DNA from: Sulfuriferula plumbiphila
GTDB lineage: Bacteria; Pseudomonadota; Gammaproteobacteria; Burkholderiales; Sulfuriferulaceae
Length of the DNA stretch: 64,000 nt
NCBI RefSeq assembly: GCF_009938015.1
Contig: NZ_AP021884.1
Location: forward strand, 2,606,585-2,670,584
Reading direction: 5' to 3'
Part shown: piece by piece, positions 36,847-46,700 of the stretch
Position numbering within the stretch: position 1 is the first letter of the stretch
Layout of the letters: each line of letters starts with the position of its first letter
Made by a program: the position numbers and the translations under genes
The notes under the pieces: generated by a model
What the model saw: only the letters and a program-made list of their open reading frames with translations
Told to the model about the DNA's origin: nothing
Databases searched by the model: none

Positions 36847-36875
36847 TTCATATTGTAATACAAAAATGCATACAA
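36847..36875 (-). promoter_or_regulatory. Predicted mazE promoter and palindrome over the cas1 start
   Basis: On the minus strand, TTGTAT (36875-36870) and TATGAA (36852-36847) are spaced 17 bases apart. A palindrome TTGTAATACAA lies at 36853-36863, and ATTGTA/TACAAT elements repeat at 36852-36857 and 36871-36876. The palindrome ends two bases before the cas1 ATG at 36866, and the -35 box lies within the first codons of cas1. It is a good candidate for the antitoxin binding site. Confidence 0.55.
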
Positions 36876-37900
36876 TTCAAAACACACTCTACGTTATGAC
36901 CCCTCATGCCTACGCGCATCTGGAAAACGCCACCCTGCGCATCGACGTGGAACGGGAGAAAAAGCTCCAGGTGCCGCTGCATCACCTGGGCGGGGTGGTC
37001 TGTTTCGGTAATGTCATGGTCTCGCCCGCGCTCATGCACCGCTTGGCGGATGAAGGCAAATCGCTGGTGCTGCTGGATGATTCAGGCCGTTTCAAGGCGC
37101 GGCTCGAAGGCCCGGTCTCCGGCAACATCCTGTTGCGCCAGGCGCATCACAGCAAAGCCTCGGAGCCCGCTTTCGCCCTGGGGGTTGCGCGTGCCGTGGT
37201 CGCGGGCAAACTCAAAAACAGCCGCACCAACCTGCAACGCGGCGCGCGCGAAGCCGCTGACCCGGATGAAGCCGCCACGCTCACGCGCAGCGCCGACAAC
37301 CTCGCCGCCTCACTGCGCGCAGCGGCCGTTGCCAACACCATGGACGAACTGCGCGGCGTGGAAGGCGAGGCCGCGCGCGGCTACTTCGCTGCCCTCAACC
37401 TCATTGTCAAACCCCTGGCTCGGCCATCGTTTGCCCTCAATGGGCGTAGCCGCCGTCCGCCCCTGGATCGTTTCAATGCCTTGCTCTCATTTCTCTACGC
37501 CATGCTCATGAACGACTGCCGCTCCGCCGTTGAGGCCGCCGGACTGGATGCGCAACTCGGTTTTCTCCACGCCGTGCGCCCCGGTCGTGCCGCGTTAGCA
37601 CTCGATTTGCAGGAAGAATTCCGCTCGATACTTGCCGACCGGCTGGCGCTCACCCTAATCAATCGCGGACAAATCAACGCCGCCGATTTTGACGAACGCG
37701 AAGGCGGCGCCGTCATGCTGGGTGACAAAGGCCGCCGCACTGTCGTCACCGCCTGGCAGGAGCGCAAACAGGAAGAAATCACCCATCCGCTCACCGAAAA
37801 CAAAATCCCCATCGGCCTGCTACCCTTCATCCAGGCACGTTTCATCGCGCGTACCATACGGGGCGAGATGGAAGGCTACCTGCCTTATCAGGCAAAATAG
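36866..37900 (+). CDS. cas1: Cas1 integrase, type I-C
   Basis: A 344-residue Cas1. Catalytic residues are visible: Glu in [11 protein letters not shown] (166-168), His235 in [15 protein letters not shown] and the acidic DLQEEF near 249. The N-terminal beta domain opens [24 protein letters not shown]. It inserts new spacers at the leader end of the array with Cas2. The ribosome binding site is weak, and the ATG lies right after the palindrome of the divergent MazEF-like promoter. It is separated from cas4 by that antisense pair, so it may need its own promoter or operon readthrough across about 700 bases. Confidence 0.96.
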   Translation: MHTIQNTLYVMTPHAYAHLENATLRIDVEREKKLQVPLHHLGGVVCFGNVMVSPALMHRLADEGKSLVLLDDSGRFKARLEGPVSGNILLRQAHHSKASEPAFALGVARAVVAGKLKNSRTNLQRGAREAADPDEAATLTRSADNLAASLRAAAVANTMDELRGVEGEAARGYFAALNLIVKPLARPSFALNGRSRRPPLDRFNALLSFLYAMLMNDCRSAVEAAGLDAQLGFLHAVRPGRAALALDLQEEFRSILADRLALTLINRGQINAADFDEREGGAVMLGDKGRRTVVTAWQERKQEEITHPLTENKIPIGLLPFIQARFIARTIRGEMEGYLPYQAK

Positions 37901-37908
37901 GAAACCGC

Positions 37909-38199
37909 ATGCTCATCATCGTCACCTATGACGTCTCCACCGAAACGGCGGCCGGACGCAAGCGACTAAGACGGGTTGCAAAAGCCTGCGAAAAAATGGG
38001 GCAGCGCGTACAGAAATCCGTGTTCGAATGCACCGTCAACGAAATGCAGTTTGAACAACTGGAGCGCACACTGCTCGCCGAAATCGACGAGACACAGGAT
38101 AATCTGCGTTTCTACCGCATCACCGAACCGGTGGAAGTGCGGGTCAAACAACATGGCTGCTTCCGCTCGGTGGACTTTGAAGGACCGCTCATTGCCTGA
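37909..38199 (+). CDS. cas2: Cas2, adaptation dimer
   Basis: A 96-residue ferredoxin-fold protein. It begins [10 protein letters not shown] with the conserved Asp8, and has [18 protein letters not shown] in the centre. It bridges Cas1 dimers in the integration complex. It starts eight bases after the cas1 stop, following GGAAACCGC. The array leader follows its stop directly. Nothing unusual was seen. Confidence 0.96.
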   Translation: MLIIVTYDVSTETAAGRKRLRRVAKACEKMGQRVQKSVFECTVNEMQFEQLERTLLAEIDETQDNLRFYRITEPVEVRVKQHGCFRSVDFEGPLIA

Positions 38200-38377
38200 G
38201 CGCGAACCCCTATCAATGACCAATACCCGAGGCTTTCGCGCAGGAACCAACTTGATGACCGATAAAGCATTTTCACGCAGAACAAAATCCATGAGCCAAA
38301 ACCAGTGGCTTTCTGGAGCAGGTTCGCGGGAAAATACAGGAATCTTCTTACGTAGCGATACGTTGCGTGAGTAGGGG
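38200..38377 (+). promoter_or_regulatory. CRISPR leader
   Basis: About 178 bases between the cas2 stop and the first repeat, with no convincing gene. It is the expected place for the array promoter and the Cas1-Cas2 docking sites. It holds A/T-rich stretches (ATAAAGCATTTTCACG near 38263 and GGGAAAATACAGG near 38330). It ends GTAGGGG against the first repeat. No promoter could be fixed with confidence. Confidence 0.7.
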
Positions 38378-39492
38378 GCATCGCCCGGCCTCGCGGCCGG
38401 GCGCGGATTGAAACATGGTGCGATCCTGTTGTTGCTGGTTGTGCTGCGGGGCATCGCCCGGCCTCGCGGCCGGGCGCGGATTGAAACTCCATGGTGGGAT
38501 TCATGATCCAGTGGGCGATTGCGGGCATCGCCCGGCCTCGCGGCCGGGCGCGGATTGAAACGTTTTCTGGTGGCAAGGATTCGGCTGTCATGCTGCGGGC
38601 ATCGCCCGGCCTCGCGGCCGGGCGCGGATTGAAACCGGCCGCTGTGGTCGCGCCCGACATCCTCGCCGCGGGCATCGCCCGGCCTCGCGGCCGGGCGCGG
38701 ATTGAAACAACTGGCGGAGGAGATCGAAATGCAAAAAGCCCGGGGCATCGCCCGGCCTCGCGGCCGGGCGCGGATTGAAACATACCGGTAGCGTCGGCAA
38801 TACCCTGACCGCAGCGGCATCGCCCGGCCTCGCGGCCGGGCGCGGATTGAAACACGACGCAGGTTATAGAGCGTTGCACGGCAAAATTGCATCGCCCGGC
38901 CTCGCGGCCGGGCGCGGATTGAAACGGCCCATGGCAGCTTAAGGTCGGGTATCCCGCTGGCATCGCCCGGCCTCGCGGCCGGGCGCGGATTGAAACCTAA
39001 CCTGCCTTACACAGCCAGCCGCTACGATGAGGCATCGCCCGGCCTCGCGGCCGGGCGCGGATTGAAACACCGGTTCATCGCCGTGCCGCCTGTCCATCGC
39101 CGCGCATCGCCCGGCCTCGCGGCCGGGCGCGGATTGAAACTCGGTCATGGGTGCCAGTTACACTATCCCGATGGACGCATCGCCCGGCCTCGCGGCCGGG
39201 CGCGGATTGAAACGCATAATGGGACGTTCCGTCAATCTGCGAAGCGCGAGCATCGCCCGGCCTCGCGGCCGGGCGCGGATTGAAACAACAATTTCTTGCT
39301 GGATAAAATCAAGCCGCTTAGCATCGCCCGGCCTCGCGGCCGGGCGCGGATTGAAACAGCATGATCCAAATGGATGCCTTGCGGTAGCTTGGCATCGCCC
39401 GGCCTCGCGGCCGGGCGCGGATTGAAACGCCATGGGTAGCACCGATTAGCACCTTGCCAAAGCGCATCGCCCGGCCTCGCGGCCGGGCGCGG
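38378..39492 (+). CRISPR. Type I-C CRISPR array, 15 full repeats plus one truncated, 15 spacers
   Basis: Identical 37-nt repeats start GCATCGCCCGG and end GGATTGAAAC, the classical type I-C tail. Starts are 38378, 38451, 38525, 38599, 38672, 38745, 38817, 38889, 38960, 39032, 39104, 39177, 39250, 39321 and 39392; a 16th, at 39464, stops after 29 nt at 39492. Each contains a perfect nine-pair hairpin CGCCCGGCC-TCGC-GGCCGGGCG, the Cas5c substrate. Spacers are 34-37 nt and all different. The repeat is longer than the usual 32-nt type I-C repeat because of the long stem. All full repeats are identical, so the array appears recently active. Orientation follows the ATTGAAAC end and cas2-leader position. 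Confidence 0.98.
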
Positions 39493-40614
39493 TCAGGTAC
39501 TCGGGTATTTTTTCCGTAACGCCAGGCGTTTCTCATACGCCTCACGCGCGATCGCCACGTCTTCCAGGAAGTACGGCAGTTCCGGCAGCGTCAATGCCTG
39601 CGGTCCGTCCACCAGCGCGGTGGCGGGTGCGGGGTGGAAGTCCACCAGAACCATGTTGGCACCGGCGATGACGCCTTGCGCTACAACATGACTGATGTCG
39701 AGCATGCCGTCCGGTCCGGCTGCGCGGGTGCCGACCGAGTGCGAGGGATCAATGCACACCGGCATCCGGGTCAGGCGCTTGACCACCGGCACGTGGGCAA
39801 AGTCCACCATGTTGCGGTGCGGGTCACCCATATTGGTTTTCATCCCGCGCAGGCCGAACACGACCTTGCGGTTGCCTTCGCTGGCCAGGTATTCGGCGGC
39901 ATTGAGCGATTCGTCCAGGGTAATGCCGAAGCCGCGCTTGAGGAGCACCGGGAAGCGCTGCTGGCGTCCGACAATTTTGAGCAGTTCGAAGTTTTGGGTG
40001 TTGCGCGTACCGATCTGCAGCATCACGCCGGTGGGGTCGCCGGTCTGGTGCAGTGCTTCAAAAATCTCGGCCATGTGCGATTCATGGGTGATCTCCATGG
40101 CGATGACCTTGATGCCGTATTTGCCGGCCAGCTCGAATACGTAAGGCAGGCAGTCCTTGCCGTGCCCCTGGAACGCGTAGGGATTGGTGCGCGGCTTGTA
40201 GGCGCCCATGCGCGTGCATACCTGGCCGTTGTCGCGCAATACCTTCATCATTTGTTCGACGTGCTCGGGGGTATCTACCGCGCACAGCCCGGCGAATACA
40301 TTGAGGTTGTCCTGACCGAAGCGCACCCCGTTGTATTCAAAATGGCTGGGGCGCGGATCGTTGGCCTGATGGCGCCCCAGCACGCGGTATTCTTCGGATA
40401 CCCGCACCGCGCGTTCCACCCCCGGCAGGCTTTGCATGTAGTCCATCGCCAGCCCGGCGGTGCTACCGATCAGATAAATTTCAGTGAGCAGTTGTGTCGC
40501 GCCCTGTTCCTGATGCACGCGATATTGAATGCCCGGCAACTTGTCCAGGTAACCCATCAACTGCTGGTAGGCAGGGCTGTCCGGGTGGGTATTGGGAGTG
40601 AGGATGAGGATCAT
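39493..40614 (-). CDS. aroF: 3-deoxy-7-phosphoheptulonate synthase, class I-beta
   Basis: A 373-residue enzyme joining phosphoenolpyruvate and erythrose 4-phosphate in the first step of aromatic amino acid synthesis. Residues 1-90 form a ferredoxin-like regulatory domain. The barrel carries GAYKPRTNPYAFQGHG, PVLLKRGFGITLDES and CIDPSHSVGTR, with the metal- and substrate-binding residues of the I-beta (KdsA-like) class. ATG 40614 is the first start. The stop TGA at 39495-39493 directly touches the truncated last CRISPR repeat, whose hairpin may now end this transcript. The gene itself looks complete. Confidence 0.93.
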   Translation of the reverse strand: MILILTPNTHPDSPAYQQLMGYLDKLPGIQYRVHQEQGATQLLTEIYLIGSTAGLAMDYMQSLPGVERAVRVSEEYRVLGRHQANDPRPSHFEYNGVRFGQDNLNVFAGLCAVDTPEHVEQMMKVLRDNGQVCTRMGAYKPRTNPYAFQGHGKDCLPYVFELAGKYGIKVIAMEITHESHMAEIFEALHQTGDPTGVMLQIGTRNTQNFELLKIVGRQQRFPVLLKRGFGITLDESLNAAEYLASEGNRKVVFGLRGMKTNMGDPHRNMVDFAHVPVVKRLTRMPVCIDPSHSVGTRAAGPDGMLDISHVVAQGVIAGANMVLVDFHPAPATALVDGPQALTLPELPYFLEDVAIAREAYEKRLALRKKYPST

Positions 40615-40715
40615 GCTTTACACGCCATTCAGATAAAAGCACGATTGTAGCCTAACCCGGCCAGGTGGATTAGCCGTCTCGCCTCGATTCGGTTTTTTCG
40701 GTCGTATGCGGAAGC

Positions 40716-41072
40716 CTACTTTTTATTCAGCAGGGCGACAATCTGCACTTCGGCCTGCGCCCAGTCGGCAGCCGCATCCCCCGGCGCAAAATTGCGGCGC
40801 TCGGCGATGTAGTAGGCTGCTTCTGCAATCATGCGATAGCGCTGCTCGGCGCTGACAGCGGGATTGGATAGCTTCACACTGCGTTTGGCAGCCGGTTCGT
40901 TCGCGCCAGGTGCCGCCACTTTGGGCTTGGCCACTTTGGGCTTGGCGGCCACCGCAGACTGGGCGGCGGCTTTGCCGGCCGCGGGCTGCGCTGTTTTGGC
41001 TTTGGGTTTGGTTTCGGCAACAGCGGATACTGGTTTGCCTGACGCCTTGGATTTTGCTTTGGACTCGGCCAT
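40716..41072 (-). CDS. DUF2934 protein with lysine-alanine-rich tail
   Basis: A 118-residue protein. Residues 1-65 are low-complexity Lys/Ala/Pro sequence (KPKVAKPKVAAPG), like bacterial histone-H1-type tails. Residues 70-118 match DUF2934: RYRMIAEAAYYIAERRNFAPGDAAADW, then AQAEVQIVALL. The function of DUF2934 is unknown. The basic tail suggests nucleic-acid binding. The ATG at 41072 follows GGAGAATATTC. It lies between the aromatic synthase gene and tldD, on their strand, without obvious operon links. Confidence 0.8.
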   Translation of the reverse strand: MAESKAKSKASGKPVSAVAETKPKAKTAQPAAGKAAAQSAVAAKPKVAKPKVAAPGANEPAAKRSVKLSNPAVSAEQRYRMIAEAAYYIAERRNFAPGDAAADWAQAEVQIVALLNKK

Positions 41073-41265
41073 GAATATTCTCCGGTTAACTAGGCTGGGA
41101 GCTTACAGACTGTGTTTGACAGTCAGATTAAAAAAACAACCCTGAACTCGCTGTGCAGCTGCAATTAGCATACCAGGTTGCGCCATGGCGCCGTTACCAC
41201 TGCATGCCTGTCTGGCGGGCTCCGGGCCGCACCATGCCCGTGCATCAATGCACGGTTTGTGCGCG

Positions 41266-42741
41266 TCAGGCGGTTCCACCCACAGTCAAACCATCGATGC
41301 GCAAGGTTGGCTGACCGACGCCCACCGGCACGCTCTGGCCTTCCTTGCCGCAGGTACCAACACCGGGGTCGAGCGCCATGTCGTTGCCGATCATGGAGAC
41401 ACGGGTGAGCACATCGGGACCATTACCGATCAGGGTAGCACCTTTCACCGGATAAGTGATTTTGCCATCCTCGATCATGTAGGCTTCGGCGGCGGAAAAC
41501 ACGAATTTGCCGCTGGTGATATCCACCTGCCCGCCGCCGAAATTCACCGCATACAGACCGTGCTTGACCGAGGCGATGATCTCCTCGGGGTCTTTGTCGC
41601 CGTTGAGCATGTAGGTGTTGGTCATGCGCGGCATCGGAATATGGGCGAAGGATTCGCGCCGCGCATTGCCGGTAATCGGCACTCCCATCAGGCGCGCGTT
41701 GAGCGTGTCCTGCATATAGCCCTTGAGCACGCCGTTTTCGATCAGCGTGGTGCACTGGGTGAGGTTGCCTTCGTCGTCGACGTTGAGCGAGCCGCGCCGG
41801 TTCATCAGGGTACCGTCGTCCACCACCGTCACGCCGGTGGCCGCGACGCGCTCGCCCACCCGCCCGGCAAACGCCGAACTGCCCTTGCGGTTGAAGTCGC
41901 CTTCCAGGCCGTGGCCGATCGCCTCGTGCAGCAAAATGCCCGGCCAGCCCGCACCCAGCACCACCGTCATGCTGCCCGCCGGAGCAGGCCTGGCGGCCAG
42001 ATTGGTGAGCGCCTGATGCACCGCCTGTTCAGCGTATTTTTTCAGCATGGCATCGCTGAAATAGTCATACCCGAAACGCCCGCCACCGCCTGCCGAGCCC
42101 TGCTCGCGACGTCCATCCTGCTCGGTAATCACCTGCAACGACAGCCGCACCAGCGGACGCACATCGGCAGCCTGGTGGCCATCGGAGCGCGCAATCAGCA
42201 CCACGTCATATTCCGACGCCAGGCTCGCCATGACTTGCGTGACCCGGCTATCGATGGCGCGCGCATAGCGCTCCAGCTTTTCCAGCAGGGCGACTTTTTC
42301 TGCGTCTTTCAGCGTGGTGAGCGGATCCAGCGGCTGATACAAGGCATGACCGCCGCCACGCGCCACCGCATGGGGCTTGCGCACCGCGCCGCTCCTGGCA
42401 ATGGCGCGCGTGGCTTCGGCGGCGGCGAGCAAGGCTGGCTGGCTGATGTCGTCGGAATAGGCAAACGCGGTTTTCTCGCCGGATACCGCACGCACCCCCA
42501 CGCCCTGCTCGATATTGAAGCTGCCGGATTTGACCTGCCCTTCTTCCAGGCTCCAGCCCTCGGAGCGGGTATATTGAAAATACAGGTCGGCGTAATCCAC
42601 GTGATGATCCATGAGCCGCCCGAACACGCCATCGAGCTGGCTGGCCTCGAGCTGGTTGGGCACCAGCAGGGTTTCATGCGCGGTCTGGAACAGCATCTCC
42701 GGGTTGGGGATGAGTACGCCGGTGAGTGTGGAAGTCGTCAT
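41266..42741 (-). CDS. tldD: Metalloprotease TldD
   Basis: A 491-residue protein of the TldD/PmbA family. The zinc-binding motif HEAIGHGLEGD is near residue 268, with a downstream cysteine in GTCGKEGQ. With TldE it forms a protease that trims peptides such as CcdA or microcin precursors. It begins with a short extension before EMLFQTAHETLLVP, then the family sequence VDYADLYFQYTRSEGWSLE. It follows the nitrilase and yhdP genes on the same strand, the usual proteobacterial order. The ATG at 42741 is likely. Confidence 0.95.
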   Translation of the reverse strand: MTTSTLTGVLIPNPEMLFQTAHETLLVPNQLEASQLDGVFGRLMDHHVDYADLYFQYTRSEGWSLEEGQVKSGSFNIEQGVGVRAVSGEKTAFAYSDDISQPALLAAAEATRAIARSGAVRKPHAVARGGGHALYQPLDPLTTLKDAEKVALLEKLERYARAIDSRVTQVMASLASEYDVVLIARSDGHQAADVRPLVRLSLQVITEQDGRREQGSAGGGGRFGYDYFSDAMLKKYAEQAVHQALTNLAARPAPAGSMTVVLGAGWPGILLHEAIGHGLEGDFNRKGSSAFAGRVGERVAATGVTVVDDGTLMNRRGSLNVDDEGNLTQCTTLIENGVLKGYMQDTLNARLMGVPITGNARRESFAHIPMPRMTNTYMLNGDKDPEEIIASVKHGLYAVNFGGGQVDITSGKFVFSAAEAYMIEDGKITYPVKGATLIGNGPDVLTRVSMIGNDMALDPGVGTCGKEGQSVPVGVGQPTLRIDGLTVGGTA

Positions 42742-42798
42742 GGGATAAGCCTGTGAAGTGAATGCGGGTTAGATGGCGACGAAGCGCCGGCGTTCAAG

Positions 42799-43740
42799 CT
42801 ATTTAATCGCCTTGTCCTTGATCTGGATATGACTGCAATCGAGGGTGCGGTGTTTCAATGCGGGGAGGCTTTTTCTCAGGCTCGCCTGATAGGCCGGATT
42901 GATGCCGGCCATGACCACGCCCGAACCACGCGGCAGGCGGTCCAGCACCACCCCCCAAGGGTCAACGATCATGGTATCGCCATGGGTTTCGCGCCCGGAC
43001 AAATGATAGCCACCTTGCGCCGGGGCGATGACGTAGGCCAGATTCTCAATGGCGCGCGCACGCACCAGGGTCTCGAAGTGTGCCTTGCCAGTGGTGGCGG
43101 TAAATGCCGACGGCACCAGGATGATGTCCACATTGGGCATGGCGCGGTATAGCTCGGGGAAGCGCAGGTCGTAGCAGACGGACAGCCCGATGCGTCCAAA
43201 CGGCGAGTCCAGCACCACAATCTGATCACCGGGTTCGATGGTCTTTTCTTCCTGGTAGTGTTCGACACCCAGGTCGAGACCAAACAGGTGAATCTTGTCG
43301 TAGCGCGCCACCAGCTTGCCCTTGTCGTCGTACACCAGACAGCTGTTGCGAACCTTTTTGGGATTGTCGCAGGCCAGCGGCACGGAGCCGCCTACCAGCC
43401 ATATTTTGTGTTTTTTGGCGGCGCTGGCAAGGAATTTCTGGATGGGGCCCTTGCCCTCTTCCTCGCGTGCTGCGACTTTATCGGTGTCCTTGTTGCCCAT
43501 AATGGCAAAAAACTCGGGCAGCACCACCAGTTTTGCACCGCCTGCCACGGCTAACGCGACCAGCCGCTCGGCTTCCGCCAGGTTGGCACTGACATTGGGA
43601 CCGGATGCCATCTGGATGGCAGCCATGCGGATCACACCGGGCGCGGGTGCGCGTGCCGGCTTGGCCACAGTAGTACGGCTTTTGGGTTTGGCAAAACTGG
43701 ATGGGGATTTGCTAGTTTTATCGCTCACGATTTTCTCCAT
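42799..43740 (-). CDS. Carbon-nitrogen hydrolase, nitrilase superfamily (Nit1-like)
   Basis: A 313-residue amidase. The Glu-Lys-Cys triad is seen in LPEFFAIMG (Glu near 76), YDKIHLFGLDLG (Lys near 150) and SVCYDLRFPELYR (Cys near 191). The subfamily next to yhdP and tldD includes deaminated glutathione amidases. The first 38 residues are Lys/Pro/Ser-rich and precede the family start MAAIQMASGP; ATG 43740 gives the longest form, but GTG 43728 has a better binding site (GGAG with six-base spacing). Function within the nitrilases is inferred from gene order. Confidence 0.88.
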   Translation of the reverse strand: MEKIVSDKTSKSPSSFAKPKSRTTVAKPARAPAPGVIRMAAIQMASGPNVSANLAEAERLVALAVAGGAKLVVLPEFFAIMGNKDTDKVAAREEEGKGPIQKFLASAAKKHKIWLVGGSVPLACDNPKKVRNSCLVYDDKGKLVARYDKIHLFGLDLGVEHYQEEKTIEPGDQIVVLDSPFGRIGLSVCYDLRFPELYRAMPNVDIILVPSAFTATTGKAHFETLVRARAIENLAYVIAPAQGGYHLSGRETHGDTMIVDPWGVVLDRLPRGSGVVMAGINPAYQASLRKSLPALKHRTLDCSHIQIKDKAIK

Positions 43741-43782
43741 GCTGCCATCTATGCAGACGGCTCAATCTATTCTGGCCCGGGG

Positions 43783-46700
43783 TCATGGCTCGCCGCCCCC
43801 GGCAATGCGTGCAACCCGTTTGACCACCGGATCAGTCCACGCACCGGTGACGCTGTATTCAAACGTGGCGGCCTGACCGAAGGGGTCCTTGAGCAGCTTT
43901 TGCACCGCCAGCGCGCCCAGGCCGACGAACGGACCGCCGATCAGGGTGCCTGCCAGCGCCACGCTCTCGCTCAGTTTGGGGGATACGGCCACGCGCAACT
44001 GCTGGGTCTCGGCATTGATATCCACCATACCACTCATGCGCACCTTGGCAGAAGGGCCCTGCATGCGGAAATCGTCACTGTATACCACGCCACGACTCAA
44101 CCTCATGGTACCGGAAATCTCATCGAAGGCGAACCCGTCGCTAAACACATCACGGAAATCCAGCCCGATGCGACGCGGCAACGCCTGCAGGCTGAGCACC
44201 CCCAGCAGCTTGCCGATGCCGGGGTCCACCTTGGCAAACTGGCCGCTGCTGGCCTTCAATGCAAACGTGCCGGACAGCGAGGGAATGGCGATATCCGCCG
44301 GTGTGCCATTCCATTCACCTTCGCCATCCAGCGTTGCCTGGCCGCGTTTGACCAGGCCAGGGTGATCAAAACGTGCGAGAAACCTGCCCACGTCATTCAC
44401 CTCCAGATGGATTTTGGCCCGGGTCTGCGGGATGCGGTCAGGATTCCAGATACCCTGCATGGTCAAAGTGCTGTCCGGCTGAGTGAGGCGGATGGATTCA
44501 AAATTGAGACCGCTGTCCAGCGGCGTGGCGCTGACACTCAGCCGACCCAGCGGGCGGTTTCCCAGCTGCAGGTTGTCCACGCTGATATCCAGCGCGGGCA
44601 GGCTGCCGCTCGGTGAGGATTTTACGCCCTGTACAGGCAGCGCAGCGGGAATGGCCAGGGTTTTGAAATGGGCGCCGAGTCTGTCCTGCGGCTGGCCCGC
44701 CCGGCTATCCGCAGCTTGCCACGTCACATCGCCGTTGACACCCCGCCCGGCTACGTTGGCACGCCACGTGCCGGCCTGGTTGCGGGCGTTGATATTGATA
44801 TCCTGAAAGCGGCGACCGAACAGATCCAGGGTGCGGAAACTGAGGTTGACCCCGGCCAACGGCGGCAGCCCGATCGCGCCGTTTCCTGCCGCCGTCAGTT
44901 CATTGCGCCAGAGATCCAGGTCGGACAGCAGCAAGGAGCCCGTAATCCACAGCCCGCTCTCCTCCGGCAGTACCGCCTCGCCGCCGAAGCGCAACGTGCC
45001 GCGCTCAATGACCGGTTCACCGTCTTTCTGTTTTTGCAACAGCAACGCCGAAGCCACCTGGCCATAATGAATCGCCAGCAGGGATTCATCCGCGCCGCGC
45101 AGGCTTTTTTTCACGCGCAGCGGCTGGCTATCCGCCGCCGCCTTGGCAAACGGGGGGGGCAAGTCCGATGCCATGCCCACCAGGTTCGATTCAAAATCGG
45201 CCTGCGCCTGCATCTGGTGCAAATCCACGCGCGCATGCCAGTCCGCCATGCCACTCAGGTGGCCCGCCAGCGCCGTGCCCAGATAAGGACGCAGCCCGGC
45301 AGCAGTCATGCGCCCATCCACCAGCAGCCGGGTCACGCCGCCAGGCTGGGTGACAGCAGACAGGGTGGCCGCCCCTCCCAACAGCCGCGCGCTGATGCTC
45401 TGCGCGCTAATGCCGGTATCGGTAAAACTCAGCCGCCCCTGCACGTTTTCCAGCGTGGGCAGGCCGTGCGCCGGGATCAGGGTATTGCCGAGGAAGCGGA
45501 TATCGCCCACCAGGGTGGCGTGATGCGCGCGCCGCAGCGGCAGTTTCAGGTCCAGCCCCAGCCGGCTGTTGCCGGTGGTGCGCAGATTGTCAGTCACATT
45601 GTCGAGTTTGGCGGCAAGCGGGCTGGTATTGGCAAAACGCACCAACTCGGCCAGCGGCCCGGCTGCCTCGCCTTTGACTTCAAGTATTTCGTCGGGATCA
45701 ACCAGATCGGGGATAACCGCGCTCACCCGGCGCAGTGCAGCGCCATAAATTGTCGCGGCATCGGAGCTGATCTCCATGCGCGTGCCGGTGAATTTCAACT
45801 GCGCCTGGATACCCTCGATACGTGGCCAGCCTGCAGCGTATTGCAGCACGCCGTTGCTGATCGGGGTACTGATTTCGAATACCCCATCACCCGCCTTGCG
45901 GAACGGAAAGCGTGACAGATCGCCCTGCAGACGAATGCTGGCCGCGCCGCCCTGCCCGGCCAGCAGCGCGCTACGCACCCACTGGTAGGTAGGATCTTTC
46001 ACCACCAGCGGCAGATAGTGGTAAGCGCTGGCGACATTGGCGCGGCTCAGTCGCCCGGTCAGATCAATCACACCACGCCGACCGGCTTGCAACTGGTACT
46101 CGCCAAATGCACTGCCGGCCAGATCCGGATTGGCAAACGAGGCCTCGGTCAGCTTGATGAGATAGCCGGCCTGGGTTGCGCGCCAGTTCATTCGTGCTGT
46201 CAGGGTCGTGAGTGCCACGTCCGGTTCGAACAGCACGCGCGGCAGCGCCAGCATCACGCCGCTGCTGGTGAGCGCCAGCGTGCCGTTGCTACGCGTTGCG
46301 TCAATATTGCCGGACAAACCCGCGGCACCCGGCAAGTTACCCTGCGCTTGCCAGCCGAGCCGGGTAAAACGGCCCTTGATCTGGTAATCGAGCGGCTGGT
46401 CGGCGTTGCCGCTCCAGGCCAGGGTGAATTTTTCCAGTTGGCCGCGCGGTTGCAAATCCGCCAGGCGCCGGCGCTGCACCGCATCCAGCGGCAGGTAGGG
46501 CGCCAATGCGGCTAACCGGTCGAGTTGCACGCTGTTAGTGTCAATACGACCGCTGCCCGGCTGGATTGCGTTGGCCGGATCCAGCCGCAGCGTGAGGTCG
46601 AACGGCGCCACATAAACAAAATTCGCCGTACGCAAACTCAGTTGTTTGACGGCAAACGACTGTGCCGGCCCCAGCCGTTTCCATAAGCCGCGCCCGGACA

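Noticed and set aside
38491..39425. Repetitive open frames in the CRISPR array (for example IARPRGRARIET repeats)
   Set aside because: They are translations of the CRISPR repeats, not genes.
41238..41255. CCGTGCAT/ATGCACGG palindrome after tldD as a terminator
   Set aside because: The stem is short with a two-base centre and no T run on the minus strand; too weak to call.
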